Assembly: GCA_020161395.1 (NCBI GenBank)
Contig: JAIUOE010000004.1
Span: 310,001-374,000, forward strand
Direction: 5' to 3'
Origin: Bacteroidota bacterium
GTDB taxonomy: Bacteria; Bacteroidota; Ignavibacteria; Ignavibacteriales; Ignavibacteriaceae
Length of the DNA stretch: 64,000 nucleotides
Shown: one piece after another, positions 45,263 to 54,284 of the stretch
How the letters are laid out: each line of letters starts with the position of its first letter
Position numbering within the stretch: position 1 is the stretch's first letter
Notes under the pieces: model-generated
The model's database searches: none
The model's input: the letters and a program-made list of their open reading frames with translations, nothing else
Told to the model about the DNA's origin: nothing
Translations under genes and position numbers: made by a program

Positions 45263-48200
45263 ATGAACCAGGTATTAAGTTCCAAAGATATAAGAGAGTT
45301 GAAGGATCAGGTTAATATTAACCTGCAAAAAAAGGATATTAAGGCTGCCAGAGAAGCTGCTTCGAGGATGCTGGAAGCATTCCCTCTCGACCCCGAGGCA
45401 AACTATCTCTTCGCAGTGGTATGTCTCGAAGATTTTCGCATCTCAGATGCTTTTGAATATGCGAATATTGCCGTAAAACTTGCCGACAGGGATCCCAATG
45501 CCAGATTTTTCAGAGGACAAATTCAGTACAAAATGGGGATGTATGAATCTGCACTTCTCGATTTCGACTATGTAATTAACCTTTCCGCAGAATTCGGAGC
45601 CAAAGCTCTCGAATACAAAGTTTCCTGCCTTGCCGCTCTTGGTAAATATGCCGATGCCATGAGATTCTACGACACTACCTTGAGCATCGACCATTCCCTC
45701 TCCCACAGGAAACCAAGACTCCGTGAATGGTTGAAAAGTCTTGCGGGACAGAAATCTTCCTTCCTGAGTAAATTACTCGCTCCGGCAGGTGATTTACTGA
45801 TCGACGCAGAAGACGCGATTGCCTGTCAGGAACTTTGGTACGCGGAGTATGCTCTTAAAAAGATCATTGATGGTACCGGTGATGAGGACAAAAAGAATAA
45901 TGCGAAGCTTTTACAGTTAAAAATCCTTTTTAGTCAATTCAAATTATTACCTGCAAAAGCCTTGCTTAAAGAATTGCACCCTCTTTTCCCGGGTAATCCT
46001 GTTCTGATCGAAATCGCCGTTAAAATGGAGGAGATCGAAACCAGAAATACAGTTCAGGAAGATATAATTGAGGAAGTGCCGCTTAAACCGGAACCGGTCG
46101 AACCTTCACTCCCCTCCCCCTCCGAGCCGGCAACAAAACCGGAACCAAAAGGAGTAATCGATCTTAGTCCTGAAAGTAAAAGAGAAAGCAAAGCAGAAGA
46201 ATCCAAAAAGGAAAAGGCTTCGGTTTCCGCTCCTGCTTCCTCCGGCAAACGAACTGACTTCGAACTTCAAAAGGGAGTCAAATTCAGAGGCTATTATGCC
46301 AGAACTTTTGACCTTTCAGAACAGTTGAAGTCGGGCAGGAAATATTTTGTCCATCAGTTTAATGCACCCGCTCAAGGTTTTATCGCAGTAGAACTTATCG
46401 TCAAGAACCCTTATTTCAACAATAAAGATGTTTCAGTCGATGGTCAGGCTCTTTGGTATATTAATGAAAAACAGATTGGTGAAAGCAATTTTGAGCTCCA
46501 AATTGAATCTGAATGGAGCAATGTCGCTGTTGTGCAGAGTTGGGGAACAGGAAACCCCGGATTTTGGACTCCAGGACAGGGACGGGTTGAAATATACCTC
46601 AACAACGAATTAATCTGCACCAAATGGTTCATTCTCGGATTCTCTGTTATTTATGACCTCGAGCACTATGATATTAATGAAATAGAGGAAATGGAGGAAT
46701 CGCAGGCCTCACAAGGAGCTGACGGTGAACTTACTGTAGAAAAGGTTCTTGCTGATCTGGACGGTTTTATCGGCTTGGGAACAGTGAAACAGACAATGCG
46801 CGATTTCGTTGACTATCTGAACTTTATCCAGGAGAGAAAAAAGCTGGGTCTAAAAACAAAAGAAGGGCTCTCCATCAATTCTGTGTTTTTGGGCAATCCC
46901 GGAACCGGAAAAACAACTGTTGCAAGAGTTATTGGAGATGTTTTCAAGGCTATGAACCTTCTCCCGAAGGGACATATCATCGAAGTTGACAGGGCTACAT
47001 TGGTTGGACAGTATGTAGGCGAAACTGCCCAAAAAACTGAAAAAGTGATCGAAGATGCCATGGGGGGAATCCTCTTTATCGATGAGGCTTATACTCTCGT
47101 AAAAAAAGGGGGTACCGGGCAGGATTTTGGTCAGGAAGCAATTGATACCCTGCTAAAACGGATGGAAGACAAAGCCGGTGAGTTCGTGACTATCGTCGCC
47201 GGTTACCCCAATGAAATGAATGATTTTCTCGAATCAAACCCCGGAATGAAATCAAGGTTCACACAGTTCTTCCAATTTGAGGATTATACTCCGGATGAGA
47301 TGATTCAAATTTTCGAGATGATGGCAAAGAAAGAAGATTATTCTTTGTCTCAACAGGCGAAGGATATTCTCAATAAAGAGTTCACAAATCTTTACAGAAA
47401 TCGTGACAAAACTTTTGGGAACGGAAGGCTTGTCAGGAATGTATATGACGATGCGAAAATGAGGTTAAGCAAAAGATACCTCAAACTGCCTCCCGGAATG
47501 AGAACCGAAGAAGCACTGACCACATTCGAACCCGAAGATATAGCGGCGGTATTTAAGAAGGATGAAGCCAAACAATTTGATGTGGGAATTAATGAGGAAA
47601 AACTTAAGGAATCGCTGGATAAACTCAACGGTTTGATGGGTTTAACCCTTGTCAAAAAAGAAATTAATGAACTCGTGAAGATTGCCAGATTCTATTTTGA
47701 GAGGGGTGAGAATCTCCAGAACAAATTTTCTGACCACATCATATTCCTCGGGAATCCCGGAACCGGAAAAACAACTGTTGCAAGAATATTCAGCGATATC
47801 TACTCGTCTTTGGGGATACTGCCCAAGGGCCATCTCGTGGAAACGGACAGGCAAAATCTTGTTTCGAGCTATGTGGGTCAAACTGCCGCCAAGACCACCG
47901 AAGTAATCAATCAGTCGTTAGGTGGCACCCTGTTTGTGGATGAAGCCTATACGCTTGTAAAAGCCGGTGATAATTCAGGCAGCGATTTTGGGAAGGAAGC
48001 AATCGATACTCTTCTAAAAAGAATGGAAGATGACCGCGGTAAATTTATAGTAATCGCAGCCGGCTATACAGAGGATATGGAAAAATTCCTTGACAGTAAT
48101 GCGGGCCTCAAGTCACGGTTTACAAAATTTATCCTCTTCGAGGACTATACCCCTGATGAACTGGTCAGCATAGCCGTTAATATCTTTAAGTCGAAACAAC

Positions 48201-49270
48201 TGGCTATGACCCCTGAGACGATGGCGAAACTTAAAGTTTATTTTAATGAAAAGTATCGCCAGCGCGACAAAACATTTTCCAATGCCCGAATGGTGAGAAA
48301 CATTGCGGAAGCTGCAATAAAAAGACAGCTTCTGAGAATGGTTGAAGTGCCCAAAGAATCGATTACCGACGAAATGTCGCACACAATAACTGTGGAAGAT
48401 ATTGAAGAACTGGCACCGGTTGCGGCAAAGAAGCAGGTCAGGGTTGAAGGTGATGCCAAACTATTGGAGCAACATCTCAAAGAACTTGAATCTCTCACCG
48501 GATTGGGTGAAGTAAAAAAGGCAACGGAAAAACTTATAAGCTCATTAAAGATTGCCAAACTTCGGGAAGAACGGGGCTTAAAAGTTATCAAGAAAAATCT
48601 TCATGTTGTCTTCATGGGTAACCCGGGTACAGGAAAAACCACCGTTGCCAGACTGCTTAGCAAGATATACAAAGAACTGGGACTGCTCGAAAAGGGACAT
48701 CTGATAGAAGTTGACAGGTCATCCCTGGTAGCCGGTTATCAGGGTCAGACAGCCCAAAAAACCGATGATGTAATAAAACAGGCTCTTGGAGGCACTCTTT
48801 TCATTGATGAGGCTTATACTCTTTCCCGCGGCGGTAATGACTTCGGTCAGGAAGCAATCGATACACTTCTGAAAAGAATGGAAGATTACTCAGACAAACT
48901 TGTTGTAATCGTCGCCGGATATCCCAATGAGATGAGAAATTTCCTCGACTCCAATCCGGGTCTTCAGAGCCGGTTTACAAATTTCTTTATGTTTGAGGAT
49001 TACACTCCCGATGAGATGCTTGATATCACCAAAGTGCTGAGTGAAAAGAGCGGATACAAACTGGATGAATCAGCAATGGCGCACCTGACGCATGTCTTCA
49101 AGGAAATTTATGATAACAGGGATCAAAATTTTGGAAATGCCAGAACAGTACGGAATGTCCTTTATAAGGCTATCGGGAATCAGGAAGAAAGAATTCTGAC
49201 TTTGAGCAACCTAAGCGATGACGATCTCGTTAAGATAACCATTGAGGATGTACAGAATCTTGAATTGTAG
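45263..49270 (+). CDS. Large TPR protein with three CbxX/CfqX-type AAA+ modules
   Basis: About 1335 residues from the ATG at 45263; a TTG at 45230 would add 11. Layout: TPR-like helical repeats (1-245); a Pro/Glu/Lys linker (265-330); a beta-rich module (about 330-445) with GVKFRGYYARTFDL and VIYDLEHYDI; then three AAA+ modules with Walker A GNPGTGKTT at about 544, 830 and 1119. Each has Walker B FIDEAYTL or FVDEAYTL and a sensor GYxxxM segment. All three look catalytically intact. CbxX-type ATPases include rubisco activase CbbX and the TPR-AAA protein EccA of type VII secretion; both have one module. Here three in one chain could form half of a hexamer. No rubisco or secretion genes are nearby, so the client is unknown. 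Confidence 0.9.
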   Translation: MNQVLSSKDIRELKDQVNINLQKKDIKAAREAASRMLEAFPLDPEANYLFAVVCLEDFRISDAFEYANIAVKLADRDPNARFFRGQIQYKMGMYESALLDFDYVINLSAEFGAKALEYKVSCLAALGKYADAMRFYDTTLSIDHSLSHRKPRLREWLKSLAGQKSSFLSKLLAPAGDLLIDAEDAIACQELWYAEYALKKIIDGTGDEDKKNNAKLLQLKILFSQFKLLPAKALLKELHPLFPGNPVLIEIAVKMEEIETRNTVQEDIIEEVPLKPEPVEPSLPSPSEPATKPEPKGVIDLSPESKRESKAEESKKEKASVSAPASSGKRTDFELQKGVKFRGYYARTFDLSEQLKSGRKYFVHQFNAPAQGFIAVELIVKNPYFNNKDVSVDGQALWYINEKQIGESNFELQIESEWSNVAVVQSWGTGNPGFWTPGQGRVEIYLNNELICTKWFILGFSVIYDLEHYDINEIEEMEESQASQGADGELTVEKVLADLDGFIGLGTVKQTMRDFVDYLNFIQERKKLGLKTKEGLSINSVFLGNPGTGKTTVARVIGDVFKAMNLLPKGHIIEVDRATLVGQYVGETAQKTEKVIEDAMGGILFIDEAYTLVKKGGTGQDFGQEAIDTLLKRMEDKAGEFVTIVAGYPNEMNDFLESNPGMKSRFTQFFQFEDYTPDEMIQIFEMMAKKEDYSLSQQAKDILNKEFTNLYRNRDKTFGNGRLVRNVYDDAKMRLSKRYLKLPPGMRTEEALTTFEPEDIAAVFKKDEAKQFDVGINEEKLKESLDKLNGLMGLTLVKKEINELVKIARFYFERGENLQNKFSDHIIFLGNPGTGKTTVARIFSDIYSSLGILPKGHLVETDRQNLVSSYVGQTAAKTTEVINQSLGGTLFVDEAYTLVKAGDNSGSDFGKEAIDTLLKRMEDDRGKFIVIAAGYTEDMEKFLDSNAGLKSRFTKFILFEDYTPDELVSIAVNIFKSKQLAMTPETMAKLKVYFNEKYRQRDKTFSNARMVRNIAEAAIKRQLLRMVEVPKESITDEMSHTITVEDIEELAPVAAKKQVRVEGDAKLLEQHLKELESLTGLGEVKKATEKLISSLKIAKLREERGLKVIKKNLHVVFMGNPGTGKTTVARLLSKIYKELGLLEKGHLIEVDRSSLVAGYQGQTAQKTDDVIKQALGGTLFIDEAYTLSRGGNDFGQEAIDTLLKRMEDYSDKLVVIVAGYPNEMRNFLDSNPGLQSRFTNFFMFEDYTPDEMLDITKVLSEKSGYKLDESAMAHLTHVFKEIYDNRDQNFGNARTVRNVLYKAIGNQEERILTLSNLSDDDLVKITIEDVQNLEL

Positions 49271-50035
49271 CTAAAGTTCTTCGGAAGCTGCTTTTTCCAT
49301 CAACTGATGGGCAATATCCTTGCCAAGATAACGGTCGATTATTGTATGTAATACATATAATATGGGGGTTAGAAAGATTGCTACGCCACACTTGTAGATG
49401 TAGTTCATCATGCCAATTGCCAAAACAAGACCAAGGCTCCAGTTCGCTCCGAAGTAAAATGCGATAAAAAGCACAACAAAACTGTCAATAAACTGGGATA
49501 TAAGGGTTGATCCTGTAGCTCTTGCCCAAATCCATTTTGATCCCGTGTGTTTTCTTACCCATTGGAATACCGTGACATCGACAATCTGACCCACTAAAAA
49601 AGCAACCAGCGAACCAATAATAATCCACAGTCCCTGTCCGAATATGGCATTAAATGCTGTGTTCATGTTAACCGGTCCGGTTGCAGTGTCCCGCATGACC
49701 CAAAAATCTGCAGGCACAAGTCCCATCGAAAAATAGACCATCACATATGCGTAACCGATTAAACCGGCTGATATGAAGGAAAGCAGGCGAACTCCTTTCC
49801 TGCCAAAATATTCATTTATGATGTCTGTAAAGATGAAGACGATGGGCCAGAGAAGCACACCGGCGGTAAGATTGAAGGAAAGATTTTCCTGACCAAAGAA
49901 TGAAAATGAGACGGGATCGAGACCGAATGTCTTTTCAAGTGAGAAGATTTTTACTCCAATAAATTCAGCTAATACAGCATTGGAAACAAAAAACATTCCC
50001 AGGAATAGAAAAACTAAATTCGGCTTGTCTTTCAC
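49271..50035 (-). CDS. Queuosine precursor transporter (YhhQ/QPTR family)
   Basis: 254 residues with about six to seven membrane helices. Matches the YhhQ/COG1738 pattern: NAVLAEFIGVKIF near the N-terminus, WPIVFIFTDIINEYFGRKGVR after it, and ARATGSTLISQFIDSFVVLFIAF later. Imports the queuosine precursors preQ0/preQ1 for tRNA wobble-base modification. No queuosine riboswitch was evident upstream. It converges with the triple AAA+ gene with no gap and is transcribed after the Cys-rich unknown gene. Confidence 0.88.
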   Translation of the reverse strand: MKDKPNLVFLFLGMFFVSNAVLAEFIGVKIFSLEKTFGLDPVSFSFFGQENLSFNLTAGVLLWPIVFIFTDIINEYFGRKGVRLLSFISAGLIGYAYVMVYFSMGLVPADFWVMRDTATGPVNMNTAFNAIFGQGLWIIIGSLVAFLVGQIVDVTVFQWVRKHTGSKWIWARATGSTLISQFIDSFVVLFIAFYFGANWSLGLVLAIGMMNYIYKCGVAIFLTPILYVLHTIIDRYLGKDIAHQLMEKAASEEL

Positions 50036-50058
50036 AAAATACCCTTCCCGACAGTTAA

Positions 50059-50823
50059 CTAATCATTAAATGACTTTACAAAAAATTCTATCTCATCGAT
50101 CATCTTTTCGTTGATCGTAAATGTTACATATTCCGCAAAATTGTTCAGAATTATCAGACTGTTGATGCTTGCATCCTTTTCCTCAAGGAGAACAATCTGT
50201 TTACTGACATTTCTGTTCAGAATCGAGATTCTGTTGTAAATCTCGACAAGATTATTCATTTCCCAATCAGGTTGATCACCTTTTTTATACCTGATATATT
50301 GTGAAAGAAGATAGAGAGAAAAAACTCTCAACTGGGTTTCATCGAGTGTGGCAAACGGTAAATGACTGTATAAAAGCGGTTTCAGTTTTCCCATGATGGG
50401 ACAGCCACTCGAAACCATCAAAATACCAAGAAGGCTGCTGACTCCCGACTGAAGAGCTGTGCTTTTGGTAAAGTTTCTCGAATAAGTTTCGACTTCCACT
50501 TCCACATCGTCATAGGAAGCAAAATGGTTGAATTCCATAATAAGATGGTAGAGATTCAACGCCAGAGGACAATATTCGTTTACTGTTTGATCGAGTGGGC
50601 AATGCGGACAGGCAAAATTTTTCAGGAGTGCCCAGTCGGTTTTTACTGAGTTCTCTTCATCTCTGATTATGGAAAGATCAGAGCGCCGCAGACAGACTGA
50701 GAACTCTTTCACTTCAGATGGAAGCTTAAAACGATAAATAAATGATAGTGTTTCTTCGTCAGTCATCGGTCTTGAGAAATTTTTGTACCTTTTGTTATCA
50801 AAAATAGTTTTTCTTAAGATCAT
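50059..50823 (-). CDS. Conserved Cys-containing protein of unknown function
   Basis: 254 residues, soluble, no signal peptide or membrane helix. Cysteines at 72, 75, 85 and 141 lie in FACPHCPLDQ...EYCPLALNL and SSGCPIMGKLKP, which looks like a metal or Fe-S site. The surrounding segments DVEVEVETYSRNFTKSTALQSGVSSLLGILMVSSGCP and PFATLDETQLRVFSLYLLSQYIR seem strongly patterned. I recall this from a widespread uncharacterised family (perhaps DUF6901) but cannot confirm it. It precedes the queuosine transporter by 23 bases; whether the two act together is unknown. Confidence 0.8.
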   Translation of the reverse strand: MILRKTIFDNKRYKNFSRPMTDEETLSFIYRFKLPSEVKEFSVCLRRSDLSIIRDEENSVKTDWALLKNFACPHCPLDQTVNEYCPLALNLYHLIMEFNHFASYDDVEVEVETYSRNFTKSTALQSGVSSLLGILMVSSGCPIMGKLKPLLYSHLPFATLDETQLRVFSLYLLSQYIRYKKGDQPDWEMNNLVEIYNRISILNRNVSKQIVLLEEKDASINSLIILNNFAEYVTFTINEKMIDEIEFFVKSFND

Positions 50824-50871
50824 AAAAAAGAAACAATATGATTATTTATAGTTAAAATCACCTTTTAAAAT

Positions 50872-50899
50872 AAAAAAACGGCATATTTCAGCCGTTTTT
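50872..50899 (-). terminator. Intrinsic terminator after the LiaF-like gene
   Basis: AAAAACGGC (50874-50882) and GCCGTTTTT (50891-50899) form a 9-bp stem with an 8-base loop; seven T residues follow on the minus strand. Confidence 0.85.
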
Positions 50900-50926
50900 A
50901 ACAATATTTTCCAAATGTAAACTAAA

Positions 50927-51850
50927 TTAATCTCTTCTGATCTTCAAACTGTTCACTCCCCCGTCAAGTTTTATGGTGAGAATGTCTCCGGTTCCGGTGA
51001 AATTTTCAGAGTAAATGACACCATTTTTCTCCACAAAACCTTTTGGCACATGTGAATCGCTTAATGCCATGGAATTAATCAATTTTACCTGAGCATCCTT
51101 GCTCACAATTATATCCATGCTGCTGGCACCACATTCAATCGTCACTTCACTGCTTCCCGGTGCAGGCTTTGGAAGAAACAGTCTCGTCGAACTGGCACCC
51201 ATATCGATGTTAAGTTTCCTGAACTGCAACTGGGATATATTCAGCTCAAACTCGGATGCACCAATTTGAAAATTAAGGCTTTCATAAAATGGTTTCGGGT
51301 TTATATTCAACTCTACAAGTGAAGCAAACGAAGTGTCGTCAGTGTCAAAATGAAACTCAGCCATCTGAATATCAAGGTTTGCTTTACCGCCTGCGATATT
51401 GTTATTTACCGAAAATTTCCTGTTGCTTCTGTCAGTTTTTAATGTCATTAAATTTGTGTCTCTACAGTTCACAATATAGGTTCCGGCACCGCCATCAAAA
51501 CTTAGTTCAACAAATTTTATCGTTGTATCGTAGGGTTCAGTTTTTATCGATATAAGGCTGTTTTTGTCCTTTGACGACTTTACATGTCCAAAAAACTTCT
51601 TTGGCAGATTATGTATGGATGCTGAAACCGTGAGCAGAAAGAACGCCAGGCAAAATCCGGCAACTCCCGCAAGCACATTTCGGACGATCAGGTTTTTTGT
51701 CAGATAAACCACTCCACCAGCGATCAGAAGCAATGGCCAGAATTTCCTTATTTCCGGCATATAAAAATCAACATCTGAAAAGTTCTTAACCAGTAACAGG
51801 ACCCCAAGTCCCAGAAAAAAGACTCCCCAGAAAATTTTACTCGGTTTCAT
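50927..51850 (-). CDS. LiaF-like membrane protein (DUF5668/adhesin-like C-terminus)
   Basis: About 307 residues. The first 75 residues hold paired membrane helices of the LiaI/LiaF type (IFWGVFFLGLGVLLLVKNF, FWPLLLIAGGVVYL). The C-terminal 200 residues are repeated beta strands with the pattern expected for the LiaF/DUF4097 beta-helix (LNIDMGASSTRLFLPKPAPG, VTIECGASSMDIIV). LiaF proteins tune cell-envelope stress sensing in Firmicutes. I start at the ATG at 51848-51850 because GGAGAG precedes it; an ATG at 51862 is possible. It overlaps the pspC end and is probably co-translated with it. Confidence 0.85.
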   Translation of the reverse strand: MKPSKIFWGVFFLGLGVLLLVKNFSDVDFYMPEIRKFWPLLLIAGGVVYLTKNLIVRNVLAGVAGFCLAFFLLTVSASIHNLPKKFFGHVKSSKDKNSLISIKTEPYDTTIKFVELSFDGGAGTYIVNCRDTNLMTLKTDRSNRKFSVNNNIAGGKANLDIQMAEFHFDTDDTSFASLVELNINPKPFYESLNFQIGASEFELNISQLQFRKLNIDMGASSTRLFLPKPAPGSSEVTIECGASSMDIIVSKDAQVKLINSMALSDSHVPKGFVEKNGVIYSENFTGTGDILTIKLDGGVNSLKIRRD

Positions 51851-52277
51851 ATTTCTCTCCATGGCTTTTTTTCCTTCCGGTGAATATTATCCAAACACCC
51901 AGCAGGACAAGAATTAACGGGAAAGCGTCAACAATATCAAAATGAGGAACAAAATTATCGAGACCGAATAAAATACCGGCAACGATAAGCAAGACTCCTA
52001 AATAGATTGAGAACTTCCCTTTATTTTCAGCTGAAGGTTTTATATCAGGTACAGCGAACGGGGTTGACTGCTCTGAATTGACATTATATTGCATAACCTG
52101 CTCAGGAATTATTATCAAACCAACTATGTATATAGCAAGTCCCACTCCATTTACCAAAGTCAATGCAATAAATGCAAATCTGATGATGACGGGATCAACA
52201 TCAAAATATTCCGCGATACCACCGGCAACTCCACCAATCATTCTTTCTTTGCGTGATTTGTATATTCTCTTTTCCAT
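51837..52277 (-). CDS. PspC domain membrane protein
   Basis: 146 residues. The PspC domain is clear at the N-terminus (RIYKSRKERMIGGVAGGIAEYFDVDPVIIRFAFI, GLIIIPEQ). Two further membrane helices lie at about 95-130. PspC proteins sit in the inner membrane and take part in the phage-shock envelope response. Forms an operon with the LiaF-like gene downstream. PspA itself is encoded 17 kb away at 34535, so the window contains two separate envelope-stress loci. Confidence 0.9.
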   Translation of the reverse strand: MEKRIYKSRKERMIGGVAGGIAEYFDVDPVIIRFAFIALTLVNGVGLAIYIVGLIIIPEQVMQYNVNSEQSTPFAVPDIKPSAENKGKFSIYLGVLLIVAGILFGLDNFVPHFDIVDAFPLILVLLGVWIIFTGRKKSHGEKYETE

Positions 52278-52470
52278 CTCGGACTCCTGTTTGTTTACGG
52301 CGTAAAATTACATCCGCAATGATAAAATTTCAATCCATTAATGATAAATGGATATAAAATGAGATGAACGATTAATTTTAATGTTACAGTTTTGCCGGAA
52401 TATAACGAATCACAGGCATAATCTCCCCTGATGAAAGAACGGGTGCAAAATTGAAGATGTTTACCTGTTT

Positions 52471-52503
52471 AAAACAGAAAAGATCAGTAAAAACTGATCT
52501 TTT
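52471..52503 (-). terminator. Terminator after the tRNA-Ser pair
   Basis: AAAAGATCAG (52478-52487) and CTGATCTTTT (52494-52503) form a perfect 10-bp stem with a 6-base loop, ending in TTTTCTGTTTT on the minus strand. Confidence 0.85.
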
Positions 52504-52511
52504 CCAATGAG

Positions 52512-52598
52512 CGGAAAGGGCGGGATTCGAACCCGCGGTACCGGTAAAAGTACACACGCTTTCCAGGCGAGCCTATTCAACCACTCTAGCACCTTTCC
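52512..52598 (-). tRNA. tRNA-Ser (GGA)
   Basis: An 87-base class II tRNA with long variable arm. The acceptor GGAAAGG pairs with CCTTTCC; the T stem GCGGG/CCCGC is perfect; the D stem is CTA/TAG. Anticodon GGA lies at 52562-52564 within loop CTGGAAA. The anticodon stem CTCGC/GCGTG has a T-T mismatch at its second pair. CCA is not encoded. Confidence 0.95.
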
Positions 52599-52651
52599 AA
52601 TTGCCCATACAATTTCTGTTCATTGAAGATATAACGGAAGCATCCATAAAG

Positions 52652-52741
52652 TGGCGGAGAGAGGGAGATTCGAACTCCCGGTGAACCGTAGCCCACAACA
52701 GTTTTCGAGACTGCCGCATTCAACCACTCTGCCATCTCTCC
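52652..52741 (-). tRNA. tRNA-Ser (CGA)
   Basis: A class II tRNA. Acceptor GGAGAGA pairs with TCTCTCC; T stem GGGAG/CTCCC; anticodon CGA at 52705-52707 in loop CTCGAAA, with stem GCAGT/ACTGT. The discriminator G (52655) is followed by an encoded CCA (52652-52654). It lies 53 bases upstream of the other tRNA-Ser and is probably co-transcribed. Confidence 0.95.
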
Positions 52742-52822
52742 ATAATTTCCATCATAAATTTCAGATAAACAGACTGTAAATGTAGGAATATTGTCAAAGA
52801 TTTCAAAGAAAATGTTTGGCTT

Positions 52823-52895
52823 TTATCCGGTAAATAAATGACCGTTCATCATAAATAACGACAAAACATAATTTATCCGGCAAAAAATAGCCGTT
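52823..52895 (+). repeat. Imperfect direct repeat upstream of the MATE gene
   Basis: TTATCCGG...CCGTT occurs twice, at 52823-52846 and 52873-52895, with AT-rich centres that differ slightly in length. The copies start 50 bases apart, about five helical turns, and lie just upstream of a TACATTTG box (52913-52920). They could be binding sites for a regulator of the MATE gene. Confidence 0.5.
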
Positions 52896-52912
52896 TATTT
52901 TATTTGAATATT

Positions 52913-52920
52913 TACATTTG
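52913..52920 (+). promoter_or_regulatory. Candidate -7 box of the MATE gene
   Basis: TACATTTG matches TAnnTTTG, 24 bases before the ATG at 52944. No -33 TTG at the normal distance; an activator at the upstream repeats could compensate. Confidence 0.4.
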
Positions 52921-52943
52921 CCATCTGATTTATTAAAAATAGC

Positions 52944-54284
52944 ATGACCATAAAAGAACATTTAAAAGAAACGGTATCGCTGGCTTTGCCTGTCGTGATC
53001 GCCCAGGTGGGTTTTGTCATGATGGGTGTAGTGGATTCAGCCATGGTTGGTCGCCTTGGTGATGCTCCGCTTGCTGCCTCCTCACTAAGTTTAAGCCTGT
53101 TCTTCATCATTACCGTAATCGGCTTGGGAATCGTGATGGCTATGACTCCCCTTGTAGCAATTGCAGTCGGTTCCTCCGACAGTGAGAAATGTTCCAGAGT
53201 TTTTCATCAGGGAATTTGGGTAAGTCTTTTCTCAGCCATCATTTTGAATATTGTTGTTTACTTTGGGACGGACATAATTTCTTATATGGATCAACCCAAA
53301 GAAGTGGTTGATCTTGCATTAAGTTACACCCGTATTATCTCATTTTCCATCCCCCCGATGCTCCTGTTTACCGGATACAAACAGTTTATAGAAGGTCTTT
53401 CTTTCACCCGTCCGGCAATGGTAATTTCAATTGCTGCGAATGTTGTCAACTTCTTTTTTAACTGGATATTCATTTACGGGAACTGGGGAGCCCCTGCGTT
53501 GGGATTGGATGGAGCCGGTTACGCAACCCTCGGATCACGAATCTTCATGTTCGTTGCTCTTGCGGTTTTTGTGCACAAAAACAGAGAATTCAAGCGATTT
53601 GGTCTAAAAATATTTCCTTTCAAAGGTCTTGATGAAAACGGAAAGGAAATTTTGCGTATCGGAATACCGAGTGGAATCCAGTATTTTTTTGAAGTTGGTT
53701 GTTTTGCCACCGCTGCTTTCATGGTTGGCTGGATAGGAAAAGATGAGCTTGCATCACATCAAATTGCTTTAAATGTGGCTTCTCTGACATATCTGGTATG
53801 TTTGGGCTTATCCACTGCAGGCACAATAAGAGTGGGAAATGCTGTCGGGGCAAAAAACATCACGCAAGTGAGGAAAGCAGCCTCTGTGGCGATTTTTCTC
53901 GGGGCATCGTTCATGGTTTGCGCCGGGATTCTTCTGATTGTATTTAAAGAATACATTCCATTTCTTTACACATCCGATCCCGAGGTGGTAACGATAGCAC
54001 CAAAGTTGTTAATGATTGCCGCTTTCTTTCAGATATTTGATGGCACTCAAGCTATCGCACTCGGAAATTTACGAGGTATTACAGATGTTAAAATTCCAAC
54101 TGTAATCACTTTCATTGCCTACTGGCTGATTGGACTGCCGGGGGCTTATATTCTCGGATTTCCATTGGGATTGGGTACTGAAGGGATCTGGTATGGTCTG
54201 TCTCTCAGCCTGATCGCCTCCTCACTAATGCTTAATATGAGATTTTTTGTAAAAACAGGAAACCGGAATCTGCTCACGGAATGA
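52944..54284 (+). CDS. MATE family multidrug efflux transporter
   Basis: 446 residues with 12 membrane helices in two six-helix bundles. The typical opening (ETVSLALPVVIAQVGFVMMGVVDSAMVGRLGDAPLAA) is the NorM-type start. The repeat at the second half begins near IGIPSGIQYFFEVGCFATAAFMVGWIG. It exports cationic drugs or metabolites using sodium or protons; the substrate is unknown. It stands alone downstream of two imperfect direct repeats. Confidence 0.93.
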   Translation: MTIKEHLKETVSLALPVVIAQVGFVMMGVVDSAMVGRLGDAPLAASSLSLSLFFIITVIGLGIVMAMTPLVAIAVGSSDSEKCSRVFHQGIWVSLFSAIILNIVVYFGTDIISYMDQPKEVVDLALSYTRIISFSIPPMLLFTGYKQFIEGLSFTRPAMVISIAANVVNFFFNWIFIYGNWGAPALGLDGAGYATLGSRIFMFVALAVFVHKNREFKRFGLKIFPFKGLDENGKEILRIGIPSGIQYFFEVGCFATAAFMVGWIGKDELASHQIALNVASLTYLVCLGLSTAGTIRVGNAVGAKNITQVRKAASVAIFLGASFMVCAGILLIVFKEYIPFLYTSDPEVVTIAPKLLMIAAFFQIFDGTQAIALGNLRGITDVKIPTVITFIAYWLIGLPGAYILGFPLGLGTEGIWYGLSLSLIASSLMLNMRFFVKTGNRNLLTE

